A stretch of DNA of 64,000 bases from Serripes groenlandicus (Eukaryota > Mollusca > Bivalvia > Cardiida > Cardiidae). Location: the NCBI GenBank assembly GCA_031761405.1, contig JASEVX010000013.1, positions 46,632,143 to 46,696,142 on the forward strand, in the 5' to 3' direction. Position 1 is the first letter of the stretch; every line of letters starts with the position of its first letter. The notes under the pieces were generated by a model. That model saw nothing but the letters and a program-made list of their open reading frames with translations, made no database searches and was not told the DNA's origin. The translations under genes and the position numbers were made by a program. Shown piece by piece: positions 1-11,118 of this stretch.

Positions 1-198
1 TCAGCCTAAGCATGCCGCGCAAGCTTACCCGGATATACACTTTTCGCCTCCTGTGGATTTTCTGTTTCAGGAATCATTGCTCTACACCTCTATTCCCCTA
101 AAACGGAATGTGTAGGCCCGGATCAGTCTGCGCGGACTCCGCAGGCTGATCTGGATCGATACATTACGAAGAAGCCATAATGTTGGTTTTCTTGTGGG
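1..198. mobile_element. MITE A, junction copy, left end cut by window
   Basis: This is the right-hand part of the 253-bp inverted-repeat element seen whole at 17146. The window begins inside its left arm. Confidence 0.75.
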
Positions 199-262
199 AC
201 GACCTTTGTGATTATGTTCATGATATAAATCAAGTGTATATACATATCTTGTTATTGTACGT

Positions 263-456
263 TTAACCCTTTTTCACATACGACAATTCTGCAGCAGACG
301 ACTTTGAAAACATTTGGCAAAAATGTGAAGTATCTCCGTAAATGAGTGTTTAATTATTATTAACCATCATGAGCAATTTCTCCTTTTGTCACAATGTTTT
401 CAAAAGTCGTTTGCTACAAATGCGTCAGAATGCGTCTGCAAGAAGAAAAGGGTTTA
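263..456. mobile_element. piggyBac-like MITE (MITE B), U1
   Basis: It begins TTAA-CCCTTTTTC and ends GAAAAGGG-TTTA. Arms carrying GCAGACGACTTT...GAAAACAT are repeated in inverse, and an inner GAGCAATTTC stretch is typical of the family. CCCTTT ends beside TTAA fit the piggyBac superfamily. The conserved 65-codon frame starting at 369 runs across this element and is not taken as a gene. Confidence 0.65.
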
Positions 457-896
457 TTTTGAACTCTCCTATTTTTGAGCAGTATCTGGGTTTTGAAGAA
501 GTTGTGGATGGAAAGGATACAATGAGGGACATTAATGATAATTATATTATCTCCCTTGTCAGATAAAGACCAAGGAAGACCAAATAGTTGGTAGGTCCTT
601 TTAGTTGGAATCCTTTGTCTTTATCGCTATTTCGCAATGAGATATTGCAATTACTCTGTACACTTTAATCATAAATGCGTTAATTAAAGTGATGATTCAA
701 AAGAGAAAATTTATATAGCAGTGTTTAAAGAAAACAAATGTGGAATTACTAATCAATCTACAGTTGGCCAAGAAAATGCAATTATAAGTGCACCATCCAG
801 TGCAAAGAAACCAATGATAAAAACAGAGGAAACCAAATGATAGGACCTAGCTAGATGTAGAGAGTATTAAAGGGAGATAACTGACCGATGTCTCCA
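457..896. other. No gene seen, U1
   Basis: AT-rich spacer. Counterparts at about 17657, 45386 and 58912 differ by a few bases. The only open frame runs in from MITE B. Confidence 0.6.
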
Positions 897-968
897 ATTG
901 GTGACTTACGCCGTTTTCAAAAAAGTCTCAGTTATATCATGGCGTATCCTGGGAAGGTTCCCAGTACG
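897..968 (-). mobile_element. SINE-tail fragment, U1
   Basis: Reads GGTGACTTACGCCG, then CAGTTATATCATGGCG and CCTGGGAAGGTTCCCAGTAC. This is a single copy of the sequence amplified into the U3 satellite; the SINE head is missing here. Confidence 0.55.
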
Positions 969-977
969 TCTTGAAAA

Positions 978-1472
978 CATGGTGACAGAAACCTAAACAC
1001 CTCAATAAATGAGTGGTCAATTATTAAAAAGAGTTTAAAACATGGTGACAGAAACCTAAACACCTCCATAAATGAGTGGTCAATTATTAAATAGAGTTTA
1101 AAACATGGTGACAGAAACCTAAACACCTCCATAAATGAGTGGTCAATTATTAAATAGAGTTTAAAACATGGTGACAGAAACCTAAACACCTCCATAAATG
1201 AGTGGTTAATTATTAAATAGAGTTTAAAACATGGTGACAGAAACCTAAACACCTCCATAAATGAGTGGTCAATTATTAAATAGAGTTTAAAACATGGTGA
1301 CAGTAAACCTAAACACCTACATAAATGAGTGGTCAGTTATTAAATAGAGTTTAAAACATTGTGGCAAAGGTGGGAATTGCTCATCATGAGCAGTTTCACC
1401 TTTGGCCACAATGTTTTCAAAAGCTGCTATTGCGTTAAAAAGTGTCTGCAGGTGGGAAAAGGGCTAGTGTTA
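978..1472. repeat. 63-bp minisatellite, six copies, inside a MITE B, U1
   Basis: Copies start at 978, 1041, 1104, 1167, 1230 and 1293; the last is 64 bp. From 1357 the right half of a MITE B follows (inverted CATTGTGGCAAAGGTG, then GTGTCTGCAGGTGGGAAAAGGG). As 63 is a multiple of three, the minus strand is open and encodes a 21-residue repeat by chance. Confidence 0.85.
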
Positions 1473-2242
1473 TCCGTATTCCTATAATAAACTATTTGTT
1501 TGATTTAGACGTCAGAGTGCAGTTCAGTTTTGAGTTAGTTTAAACTTCTTTATTCAACATCGATTGCGATAAGCTTTCAGATTATATTAATCACGTGACA
1601 TGTTTGCTTCCTGGAGACTTTACCAAACTTAAGCCGTTTGTGTCGAAACACCGTAGGGCAGAACCCGGTCATCACGGAATACGAACCCGAAACCTTTTGA
1701 ACGATATGCCAACACTATCATTGATAGTGTTCAATTTCTATGGATGATGCAAAGCCGACGGCATCTAATTGACGCGTTCAACGCTATACTATATAAAACC
1801 CCGAAACATCTGAATTAAATTTCATACCCGAGACGCTACCTACTGAGCTACCGGGGCTCAAATTTCAGTCCTTAATCAAAACACTTTGATCAATTTGACC
1901 AGAAAGAAACATACATCATTGACAAATAATTACCTGTGAGCCTTAAATAAGAGCTTGCCCCTTTTTGTTTGATATTATTTAAAACCTCTTTAAAAATATT
2001 TCAGTATTTTTATGACCCGACCTGGGAACACTTCGTATTCGAGTGGAACGTATATACCTAATAACACGGCTGAGTGAACGTATATACCTAATAAAACGGC
2101 CGAGTGAACACTTTTTAAATGCTGATCGAGGGGAGTTCAACAAATAATGCGAACTTGTTGTGTTTCTTTATAGCGGCACATTATATATGCATTACATTTG
2201 AATATAACGTACATGCACACATTCATACAAAGTCTTCATATA
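1473..2242. other. Spacer with tRNA-like remnants, U1
   Basis: The minus strand has a B-box-like GGGTTCGTATTCC near 1674-1686 and an A-box-like GGTAGCTCAGTAGGTAGCG near 1836-1855, in the wrong order for one tRNA. A perfect palindrome of 10-bp arms lies at 1711-1731. A 30-bp direct duplication with GAACGTATATACCTAATAA lies at about 2047-2105. Counterparts at 18673, 33177, 46402 and 59928. U2 and U4 carry about 27 extra bp near 19149 and 46878. Confidence 0.5.
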
Positions 2243-2499
2243 AGCTGTTCCGCGATAAAACCAACACTGTGGACTCTACGAAAGGTGTCGATCCGGATCA
2301 GCCGAAGCATGCCGTGCAGACTAACCCGGTAACACTTTTCGCCTCCTGTGGATTTTCTGTTTCAGGAATCATTACTCTATTTCACTATTCCCCTGAGACG
2401 GAATGTGTCGGCCCGGATCAGGCTATGCTGACTGTGCATGCTGATCTTGGTTGATACACTACGCAGAGGATGGATGTGGTTTTTTCTCGCGGGACAGCT
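2243..2499. mobile_element. MITE A, second copy in U1
   Basis: 257-bp member of the family with arms AGCTGTTCCGCGATAAAACC and its near reverse complement ending GGGACAGCT. CATAT occurs close outside both ends. A 111-codon frame that spans it is chance. Confidence 0.7.
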
Positions 2500-2794
2500 C
2501 ATATTATGATGCAGTACTTAGCGGTACAACTGTGTGAATTGTACTGCGATAAGCGTGGGAACATTTATATCTCACGAGAATGAAGGTCAAGTGAGATGAC
2601 TTTTTGTCAACGATCTTATAAATACAATACAAACTGACGTATGACTAGTACAACGTAAATTTCCATGTATTATATACCTAGATTAACTGTAAGTCCGAAT
2701 AAATAAAACGTTTATAAAATATAAATATTTTCAATACCGAAATAACAGAATATACACATAAAATAAAATTCATGAATGACGTGTGAATGATGTC

Positions 2795-2925
2795 TCCCAT
2801 TATATTTCAATGACGTCACATCATATTTAAGTGACGTCTCACATAATATTTTAATGACTTGTTCCATTATATTTCAATGACGTCACATCATATTTCAGTG
2901 ACGCCCCATTACACTATTTCGTACA
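2795..2925 (+). promoter_or_regulatory. CRE-like site cluster upstream of SLC5 copy 1
   Basis: Five repeats of an AT-rich core plus TGAC occur with a period of 21-23 bp. Two contain the perfect palindrome TGACGTCA (2811-2818 and 2878-2885), the consensus bound by CREB/ATF factors. The others read TGACGTCT, TGACTTGT and TGACGCCC. The cluster lies about 1 kb upstream of the start codon. A regulatory role is an inference; it may only be a small minisatellite. Confidence 0.4.
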
Positions 2926-3716
2926 GTTTGTTTCTGCATTTTATCTTCTGTCTATATTCTCTAAATAAGTAATGCTACTTTCAATCAATAATATAAGTGG
3001 AACATTTGAACTTGTAAAACCGAATTGCGTCTCGTCTGTGCAAAACCGGCGTTGCATATAAGAAAATGTCTCTGAATTTTGTATAAGCAAACACTAATAT
3101 ATATGCTTAAGAACTTCCACTTGATATTTGAAATATACCAATCAGTCACTAATAAAAACTCATCGACAGCATTCGATGTACATATTGAACACCCCTCGTA
3201 GTTACGCCTGTTGATCTTTTTGCTTTCACTTGGAGATATCAAGAAGATACACATAAATTTAATGTTTACCCAGTAAACATTGGTTGAAATAATTAAGTAT
3301 TAATTTCGATGGATACAAAGTGTATATGAGAAAATTGTAAATCATTTTTTATACATTTACATATAACCAAATATAATATGAATAACTTGGATATTTGTAG
3401 CGTGACTGTCACTTTATAGGAAGTATATACTAGTGATATCGAAGGCATTTAGTTTCTAATATACTTTTAAATATTTTAAAATAACATTTGATAAACACAA
3501 TTATTGCTGTGAACATTGAACAATTGATAAGAAAGCATTGATGAAGTATACAATACGGAGAAAGCAAAGATTCGCTTTGTTTGTGATAAAGAGTTAACAT
3601 AACTTAAGAGGATACGAGAAATAAGGAAAATCGACTAAAGAAAGATAATCAACATTTAGACTCAGTTCGATATTTGGACTACATCATAATAGTGTCAGTA
3701 AATATCAAAGTTCAAT
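2926..3716. other. 5' flank of SLC5 copy 1
   Basis: AT-rich with no recognised gene; probably contains the promoter and 5' untranslated region. The 89-codon minus frame here is conserved only as much as the surrounding DNA. Between the relic and the start codon, U1 and U5 lack about 52 bp that U2-U4 keep. Counterparts at 20151, 34986, 47880 and 61381. Confidence 0.5.
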
Positions 3717-3818
3717 GCAATAGATTACCCTGACTTCTTTGCAGTAATCGCATTATATTAGGCGATCGGGATTCTCTTCGCATTTAAAGACAACAAAACG
3801 GGACTTCCAGTGATATAG
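3717..3818 (+). pseudogene. Degenerate upstream copy of the SLC5 N-terminal coding segment, U1
   Basis: Read from 3717, this stretch gives a peptide that parallels residues 12-36 of the main protein: Ala-Ile-Asp-Tyr, Phe-Phe-Ala, Ile-Ala-Leu, Ala-Ile-Gly-Ile and Phe-Ala-Phe-Lys-Asp all line up. A TAG at 3759-3761 replaces a Leu codon, and similarity ends after the Lys-Asp. It lies about 70 bp upstream of the real start. It looks like the 5' end of a second SLC5 paralogue, or an old first exon, left behind by duplication. Confidence 0.75.
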
Positions 3819-3889
3819 TGTTAATCATCATTATGTAGTGTTAATGCAGCATTTGAATACAACCTGACTCAGATATATCGCAGGATTAC

Positions 3890-5725
3890 ATGACAATGGT
3901 GTTACAAAATTCAAATTTCACTGTAATAGATTATCTCATATTCTTTGCTACAATCGCCTTGTCATTGGCAATCGGAATATTCTTCGCGTTTAAAGACAAA
4001 AACAAACGATATCTGGATTATTATTTCCTTGCCGATAGAAAGTCAGCCGTATTGCCAACAGCCTTTTCCCTGCTTGTCTCATACCAGTCATCGATTGTCA
4101 TCCTTGGGGCACCAGCTGAAGTGTATAACTATGGCATGACGAGCGCCTATTACGTAGTGGCAATTTGGCTTAGTTTTATATTTGGCGGACTGGTTGTGGT
4201 GCCCATATTGTATCCACTGAAGCTTACAAGCGTGTTTACATATTTCCAGCTACGTTTCCACGACAACATTATCCGCTATCTTGCGTTTATATTAGGTTTG
4301 ATATATTTTGTCTTTTACATGGGCACCGTTATTTTTGGTACCTGTGTGGCCCTTGAATTCATAATAGGGATCCCATACTGGGGCACGATCTTAATTTACA
4401 CCATTGTGACCGCAACGTATACTTCGATAGGGGGTATGAAAGCTGTGATATGGACCGATGTATTCCAGCTGATGATCATGCTCATTGGAGTATTCTCAAT
4501 AATTATAAAATCATCGACAATGGTAGGTGGTATGGCCAATATGCTCAACCCAGCTTCGAGCAGATTAGACGTAGGAGACTTCAGGATCGATCCAAGAATA
4601 AGATACCAGTTCTGGAACACTGGCATTGCCACATTTACAGTATAGCTTAGGTCAATCCTCCAACAACCAGGATGTCAGAGAATCAGCTGCGCACCGACCC
4701 TCAAAGCAGCAAGACAAATCATCATTGTGGCAGGGATATTAGCTGGGATTTTCTGCTTCCTTGTTAACTTCGAAGGAGTTGCTATCTACGCATACTACGC
4801 ATCGATAGGTTGCGCAGTCGCATCGGGTCGAATTGATAATATGAACCAGCTTATTCCGCTAGCTGTAATTGACTTATTCTCATCGTTGCCAGGTTTGTCT
4901 GGATTGTTCATTGCAGCCTTGTCTAGTGCAGCACTAAGCACGTTGTCGTCATGTCTTAGTAGTTTAGGTGCCGTTACATACGAGGATATTATACGAGAAA
5001 AATATCCCGATATACCGGAACAACGGGCTACTCTTATTGCCAAGATGATAGTTTTCTTGTACGGTATTGCAGCTGCGGGACTTTCTTTCATCATCTCCGT
5101 TCTACCTGGATCCATTACAAGCATTTTTTATGCATTCATGGGGTGTATCGACGGGCCGGTATGTGCAATATTCTTGGTGTCAATGTTTTACAAGAGAGCC
5201 ACGACGAAAGGCGTTGTCATGGGGACATTTGCAGGCATGGCAGTCGTGTTTTGGCTCAATATTGGTCGATCGCTGGGATATGGCAAAATAGATCCGAAAC
5301 TTCCGTCTGCTCCTGTTGACAACTGTTCCCAGACGCTTATGGATACCATGCAATACAACTATTCCACGATGTCATCTTTACCAGCCAATACCATATCTAT
5401 TGTCTTGACCACGGAAATGTACCAATTGCAGGTTACAAACGCTTCGATTCCAGATACAACATTTCTAACAGAAATCTATTCTATATCTTTCATGTGTTTT
5501 TCTATGATTGGATGTGTCACATCTGTCATCGTAGCAATTTTGATAAGTCTTTGCACAACTCCACCGGATGAGGTTGACGATAAATATTGGTTTAGTTTTA
5601 AGAAACATATCTGGCTGGCCTTCTTTGTCAGAAATGATGAAGATCATTTCGTCGATGTGAAAGAAGAATATGCTCTCAATGAAGGCGAAATTCATGATTT
5701 AATGGCTACCAAAACACGAGTCTGA
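3890..5725 (+). pseudogene. SLC5-family transporter, copy 1, nonsense-disrupted
   Basis: This copy aligns with the intact 610-residue frame at 21163 but codon 252 is a stop (TAG at 4643-4645, where the other copies have TAT for Tyr). The same frame then resumes and stays open to 5725, so one point change separates two halves of 251 and about 360 codons. Three more changes are visible. Met254 is Arg. The conserved Cys-Asp-Pro-Leu stretch near codons 308-311 is replaced by Cys-Ala-Val with a net loss of 3 bp. The normal TGA stop is CGA, which adds two residues and would end the protein in Thr-Arg-Val, a class I PDZ-like end. Most of the rest of the frame is conserved, so inactivation looks recent. 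A sequencing error at 4645 would reduce the damage but would not remove the other lesions. Confidence 0.85.
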
Positions 5726-6017
5726 CTAGGCTACGTATATTGTAATAATATTGTTCTGATTGATGCTAGACTAAAGGATGTGTTCTTTTGTGGATTAAAC
5801 CTTGTATCAGCTTAAGCAGACTTCATATTCCGGTATAAATATTTCCGTTTTCCGCTTCCGTGATCGTTAAAATCATTTCGGTCGAATTGATTGAATTTAA
5901 CTTAACGTCATTTAACGGTATGCCAACTATATCACGGCGGCCAGTTCATCTTACGTGTGTTTCTAGACTTTCTCTCACATTTACTTCTTGCCAGGAACAT
6001 AATTTCAATTACACATG
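5726..6017. other. 3' flank of SLC5 copy 1
   Basis: Conserved among units. The first AATAAA is at about 6062, just past the hairpin (23340-23345 in U2), and is a possible polyadenylation signal about 340 nt after the stop. Confidence 0.35.
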
Positions 6018-6045
6018 TATGAGCCGTCCCGCGAGACGGCTCATA
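6018..6045. repeat. Palindromic hairpin, probable MITE A remnant, U1
   Basis: Perfect 11-bp arms TATGAGCCGTC and GACGGCTCATA around CCGCGA. The arms equal MITE A ends, so this may be an element that lost its interior. Confidence 0.6.
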
Positions 6046-6560
6046 TGCTGATCTACAGCCAAATAAATCATCAAAACCACTCTTAGCATAGAATTGAGTG
6101 GATATACCTTCACAATAATGCATTGAATATATGACCATGAGTTCAATATATTGGAACTATGTATAGGATGCACTGGAAATGTCTGATTTGATCATTTTAA
6201 GTATTTTGACATTGTTTGAAAGTGAAAGTAGAGTATGTGAAAAGCCAGTTTTGTCCCTCCCGGCCTAATTGTGTTCAAAATGATGGTAACCATCTTCGAG
6301 GGGTGAATTCCTTCTTGCATGAAACACGACCCCTCCACCTCCCCCACCCGCCTCCGACACCCCCTGCACCACATGCACCCACCCGGCGCCCAAATTGTTG
6401 GGGGATTATTTTAAAGCTGAAAGGTTACTCATTTCAGTCATATAGGGTGCCTACCTATACAAAATTGAAGAAAATGTGATCATTGAGGGTTGATACTGGT
6501 TGATTAGCATGGAAACAAAAAAGGAATTTTATTGGTGTAATGTGACCTTTACTAGTAAGA
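6046..6560. repeat. Old intra-unit duplicate, block a, U1
   Basis: Shares an ordered series with block c at 11676: GCTGATCTACAG, ATAGGATGCACTG, TGATTTGATCA, TTTGAAAGTGAA, CTTGCAT, TTTTAAAGCT and ACATTGAGG-like segments. It includes a C-rich tract at 6328-6390. No coding sense. Confidence 0.65.
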
Positions 6561-6607
6561 AGGATGACGGTACTAATGCAACTTTTGTCAATTATCGGAA
6601 GGAATGA

Positions 6608-6665
6608 ATATCTGAGCCTGGTTCGAACCCAAGACCTCTGGTGTAATAGCCCTCGTCGTTACACA
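6608..6665 (-). mobile_element. tRNA-like SINE remnant, U1
   Basis: The minus strand has the B-box consensus GGGTTCGAACC, preceded by an anticodon-arm-like stretch. The 5' half is not recognisable. Versions lie at about 23893 (U2), 38649 (U3) and 51624 (U4). Confidence 0.4.
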
Positions 6666-6723
6666 ATACAAGTCGTAATACAAATTATGAAGCAAACTTA
6701 CAATACAACTCGCATAAAACATG

Positions 6724-6760
6724 ACCCCCCCCCCCCCCCCCCCCACACACACACACATTG
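6724..6760. repeat. Poly-C and (CA)n microsatellite, U1
   Basis: An uninterrupted run of more than 20 C followed by a CA repeat. U2 and U4 have only six C plus CA, and U3 lacks the CA tract. Confidence 0.9.
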
Positions 6761-6905
6761 TTGGAGGTTATTTTAAAGCTGAGAGGACATCTTTTAAATG
6801 ATATAGAATATTCTCTTTGTAAATATTGAACGAAAGAGTGACAATTGAGGATTGAAACTTATTGATTTACATAGAAATGATTTGCTAATCTTTGACCTTG
6901 AAATG
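6755..6905. repeat. Old intra-unit duplicate, block b, U1
   Basis: A shorter third copy of the series, from ATTGTTGGAGGTTATTTT to TGACAATTGAGGATTGAAAC. Confidence 0.55.
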
Positions 6906-6952
6906 ATTTGTTAATCTTTGAGCTAGAAATGATTTGTTAATCTGTGACCTAG
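6875..6952. repeat. 26-bp tandem repeat, three copies, U1
   Basis: AAATGATTTGTTAATCTTTG repeats start at 6875, 6901 and 6927. The same triplet occurs in U2 (about 24155), U3 (about 38855) and U4 (about 51875). Confidence 0.8.
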
Positions 6953-8349
6953 AATATGTGTCATTTTTTTCATATAGATCATATGTGATACTTTTATATT
7001 ATAACACGTGTGATTGTTTTAATAACGATATTTTGCAAATAGAAATTTAAACTTGAAATGATACAGCTTGGCATTTTTGACTTCGGAGTCTCGTTTCAAA
7101 TGTCCCGGGTTCGAAACCCCCGGTGAGCGGTTTCTGTATTGAAGAGGAATCCGCCATGACCGAGTGCGGGAATTTTGAATTTGGCGTCCCGGGTTTGATC
7201 CCTCTGATTGGCTCCAGTGAATGCTACAGACGACTTTTGAAAACATTATTACAAAAGTGAATACAGCAGTATGGTGTTACATTCGACGCAATTTCTTACA
7301 CAACCGTTTTAAGGTAGAACGCGCCTCTAAAAAAATATTCGAATTTCCTCACGAAATTTTGCATCACCATAATACAGCATATGCCCAATAACATTCTGTT
7401 CTTACTTTTTTCGTATCTAAAACAGTTTTTAAACTAGACCTCAAAGTATACCACTGACGTCACTTTTTAGACGTCTCTCAAATGTCCTTCGTTAAAACAA
7501 CAACAGCTGATAGTTTGGTCAGTTTTAGGTTGATAGCTGCGAAATTATATTACAATTTGCATCTTAAGAATACCTTCACGTACATGTAATTTTCTTCTTT
7601 GTGACGTACGTTTAAAAAGAATAACGCGTCTATAACGTCACTTTTCAGGAGCGAAATGCCGTCGCGTTACGCGTAAAAAAAGTCGCATTTCTTTCATTTA
7701 AAAAAAATCTGTTCATTTAATTTTTGATTTTCTTTAAACTATTCATTTATAATTTTATTACAAATCGTTTGATATCAAGACAAGTATACCTTACCGAGTT
7801 CGTTTTTTCACAATATCAATTTATCTTACCCCTACTGTAGTGCATAACGGAGCGTTAAAAGCATTAAAACGACAGGTTTGCCTCGAAAGCTACTCATCAG
7901 AGATCACATTACTTGAAGAAAGTTACCGAGAAACATCAAGCAAATAGAGAACTAGATCATTTACCAAGAAAACGTATTGTGGATATACAACATTTTGTCC
8001 AGCATTTTGCAAAAAGCTGTCAAAGTTGTGAAAATCATTTGAATATCGTAGATTTTGTAAAGGATAACACATTTAGACTTTTTAACTAAGTTATAAGTTC
8101 GCTGTCGGCATTGCCACGCAGTGTCTGCAATACATACATGAAACCTATAGAAAGAAAGGAAGGGGTCCTTTACAAATAATACCAAGGCATCCTTCAGCAA
8201 GGTAAAGCTTTTTTTATTATTTTACTTTATACATTTTTAAATAAGGATATATGTGCATATAACACACTCTTTATGAGAGAAAAATAATAATTTTCGTTGC
8301 ACATGCACTTTTCCGGGTATCGCGGGAGGACATTTCCGAACAGCATTCT

Positions 8350-8600
8350 CTCAAATTTAATCATGACTGTCTCTCCTGTTTGTTAACCATTTCCAACATA
8401 CAGCAGATAACTTTTGAAAATATCGTGGCAAAAGGTGAAATTGCTCATTATGAAAAATTTCTATATTTCTCACAATAGTTTCGCAAATAATTATTCTTTG
8501 TTCTTTGAGTATTTAAATGTTCTATTTTTTAAAAATGTTTTGAAAGTTTTAAGCAGCATATTTATTGTATGTGGGAAAGTGATTTGTAAAGAAACCTAAA
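8350..8600. mobile_element. Decayed MITE B nested in the TTAA element
   Basis: TTAACCATTTCC, then CAGATAACTTTTGAAAA, GTGGCAAAAGGTGAAATTGC and, at the far side, GTGGGAAAG: a degraded family member with an enlarged centre. Confidence 0.5.
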
Positions 8601-9078
8601 TACATCCTATAAGTTACTCAATTAAAGTCCTAATTGTATCGCCTCGGTACATTGCGCCCGGTGAAATGCAAACTGACATAATTATCCGTTATAGGTCTCT
8701 TTACCTGCTGTAATAAAACTCTTACCATCTTTCAGGAATGTTGACCTACTCACACGAATGGTTTCCACCAAATAACTTTTAAAAGAATGAAGCAAATAGT
8801 AGGGCCGATTGTAGAGACAAAGGCACGTGAATCTTGTGAAAGGACACGCGCTCGAAAACACTTTGATGATATCGGCTACCCTTTCTACATTTCCAGCGGT
8901 AGACGATTCACGTTGTTACTATTATCATTATGTTTTATTATTATTATGATTCCGGTCAAACGAAACTTAAAAACAGGCATGTGTCACTTTTATTACCCCT
9001 ACCACGGATATGGGCCATGTCCGATATATGTAACATATTGAGGCGAATTAATGCATTAATTGTGTTAAATAATTAGGG

Positions 9079-9192
9079 TAAAGTAAACCCTTTCCCATTG
9101 TAGACGCATTCTGAAGCAGACGAATATTAAAACATTGCAACAAAAGAATAAATTGCTCATCTTCTACTTTTGCCACAACCTTTTCAATTATA
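9079..9192. mobile_element. MITE B fragment nested in the TTAA element
   Basis: AACCCTTTCCCATTG, GCAGACGAATATTAAAACAT and the inner inverted GCTCATC are recognisable. The right arm is truncated. Confidence 0.5.
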
Positions 9193-11118
9193 TTCAATAA
9201 TGAGACTTACATTTATAGAGAATATCCATATATTTTACTAAAATTTGTCATAGTCGTGTGATGCAGACATTTTGAACTGAACACTTGCATAATAATGTAA
9301 AATTGCCTTCACTGGGTTGGCTCAAAAATGTTTTATTCTAACGGAAACCAATAGAGCTCCCACTAATTACGTTCTACTTATTCTGTTGTTAGGAATTTCA
9401 AAAGAATGGGGATATTTCTTAAATCACTTCTATATCCGTCGTTGAATAAGTTAACAGGAATTTATCTCTTGATTAAAAAATAATGGTGTAATAAGATATA
9501 CTGAAAAGAGGCTTTTTTAACAGATGAAGTTGACTTTCTGTACGAAATCCTGTTCGAAACACAACAGCCTTCCAACCGTCTTAAAACGCCAATGTAAACT
9601 GACACTGCTTTAAAACACTGGTATAGAACCGGCGTGAACTGATTGGGAACATAATGGTCAAATTAAATGTAAGATATGTTTTTCTTATTGTACATGTACA
9701 TAACAAAAGACATGTGTCTTATAACATAATTGCTTGCATGCGTGTATGAGGAAAGATACACGTTGACATTTTGGGAACTGTGATGGAAATAAGTCAGTGC
9801 ATCCTGACAGTTCGATCAGGATTCATACTTTGTCAACGTATGTGTATTCTGAAAAGAAGGAACAGGCGTGCAAATTGATCTGAATCCAAACTTTAAAGAA
9901 ATGCCAACTTCTATCTTTCACCATGAATTGACGCATATGACGTTTGAAACGTTTCAGCTCGATCTTGTTCGATTATAAGGCTGTTCGTATATTAAATATC
10001 TAACACTTGTACAGTATGTATGTCATTGATATGTATACGACTGACTATACGTCGCAGGCCACGGTCACATTTGAGTCATAGATCCAAAGTAATTGTACGT
10101 AGGCTGGTAAAAACGGAATTACGATGACGGGAAGCAAAAAAATGCCTATTATTCAAATAAGGTGTCGGTTGTCAATCATCACATTGAAGAATCTGATAAG
10201 ATTGCACAATAAAATGGGTGGAGCACTATGCAATGATGGCCTCTTCCTAAATTCCCTTGAACTTATTCAGATAAATCTACGCCAGGGAAGGATTTTGTTG
10301 GAGGGAACGCTCACACAGCCGTTACTGCCAGCTAGAATGCAGCTTGATTTAAGCTGCCGAACAGCCTAACCGGTAAGAAAATGATGACTACTATTTATTT
10401 GCTTATTTAATATTTGTTTTGCAATGAATTGAACATAATGTCAGGAAATCCTTTACCGTTATGTTCATTCTTTATATAATGATGCATTTTACCTTAGTAT
10501 TGTTTTTACAAACTATATTATCTAAATGTACAGAACTGTTCTTTTTACGAATCTAAGTCATTATATTTTAGGTTGGGGTCATGTTACAAGGATGCAAATG
10601 CGACTATTCTACAGAAAACAAACAGTGTTCAATTTAAACAACACTTTACTGAACACATCAGGATAACGGATTAATCATAAAAAACTTCTTCAATTTGCAC
10701 GATATTTAGTTCAGTGCCTGAAGATGTGCTAAATAAGAATGTTTTTTAAAAGTGTCAATACATTGCGAAATTGTCACCAGAAAAAAGATAATACTTTCAA
10801 AGGATACCATTTTAATTGTCAATGTTCTTCATTTTCCAGCATTAATATAATTTATTGAAATAATATTTAGAAAGGATCGGATGAAAAACGCAACATTATG
10901 TGAGTTATTATTTCAAATAGTTAGAATAACATTTGAAGCCATTATAGACCATATATTATTATTTGTCTATCAATATTAAAATCAGAATAATTGGAATATA
11001 ATATATTATTAAATTTTACTGCCGACTGAATAACATAACTGCAACAAGGACCATTGTATCAGCTTACACATAATGTATACCTAAAATACAACTTTTTAAC
11101 GTCATAACTGAATAGGTA
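9193..11118. other. Interior of the TTAA element, no recognised gene
   Basis: AT-rich. An 81-codon frame at 10124-10369 on the plus strand is followed directly by GTAAGAAAA, a good splice-donor match at about 10373. I do not recognise the peptide. It could be a captured exon, or chance. Confidence 0.3.

Noticed and set aside
369..566. 65-codon frame conserved in four units
   Set aside because: It starts inside MITE B and is absent in U3. Its conservation equals that of the surrounding near-identical DNA.
2119..2454. 111-codon frame conserved in several units
   Set aside because: It covers a MITE A copy end to end, and the start codon is lost in U2 and U4.
4795..5124. 109-codon minus-strand frame within SLC5 copy 1 and similar shadows in all copies
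   Set aside because: These are antisense shadows of the SLC5 coding frame.
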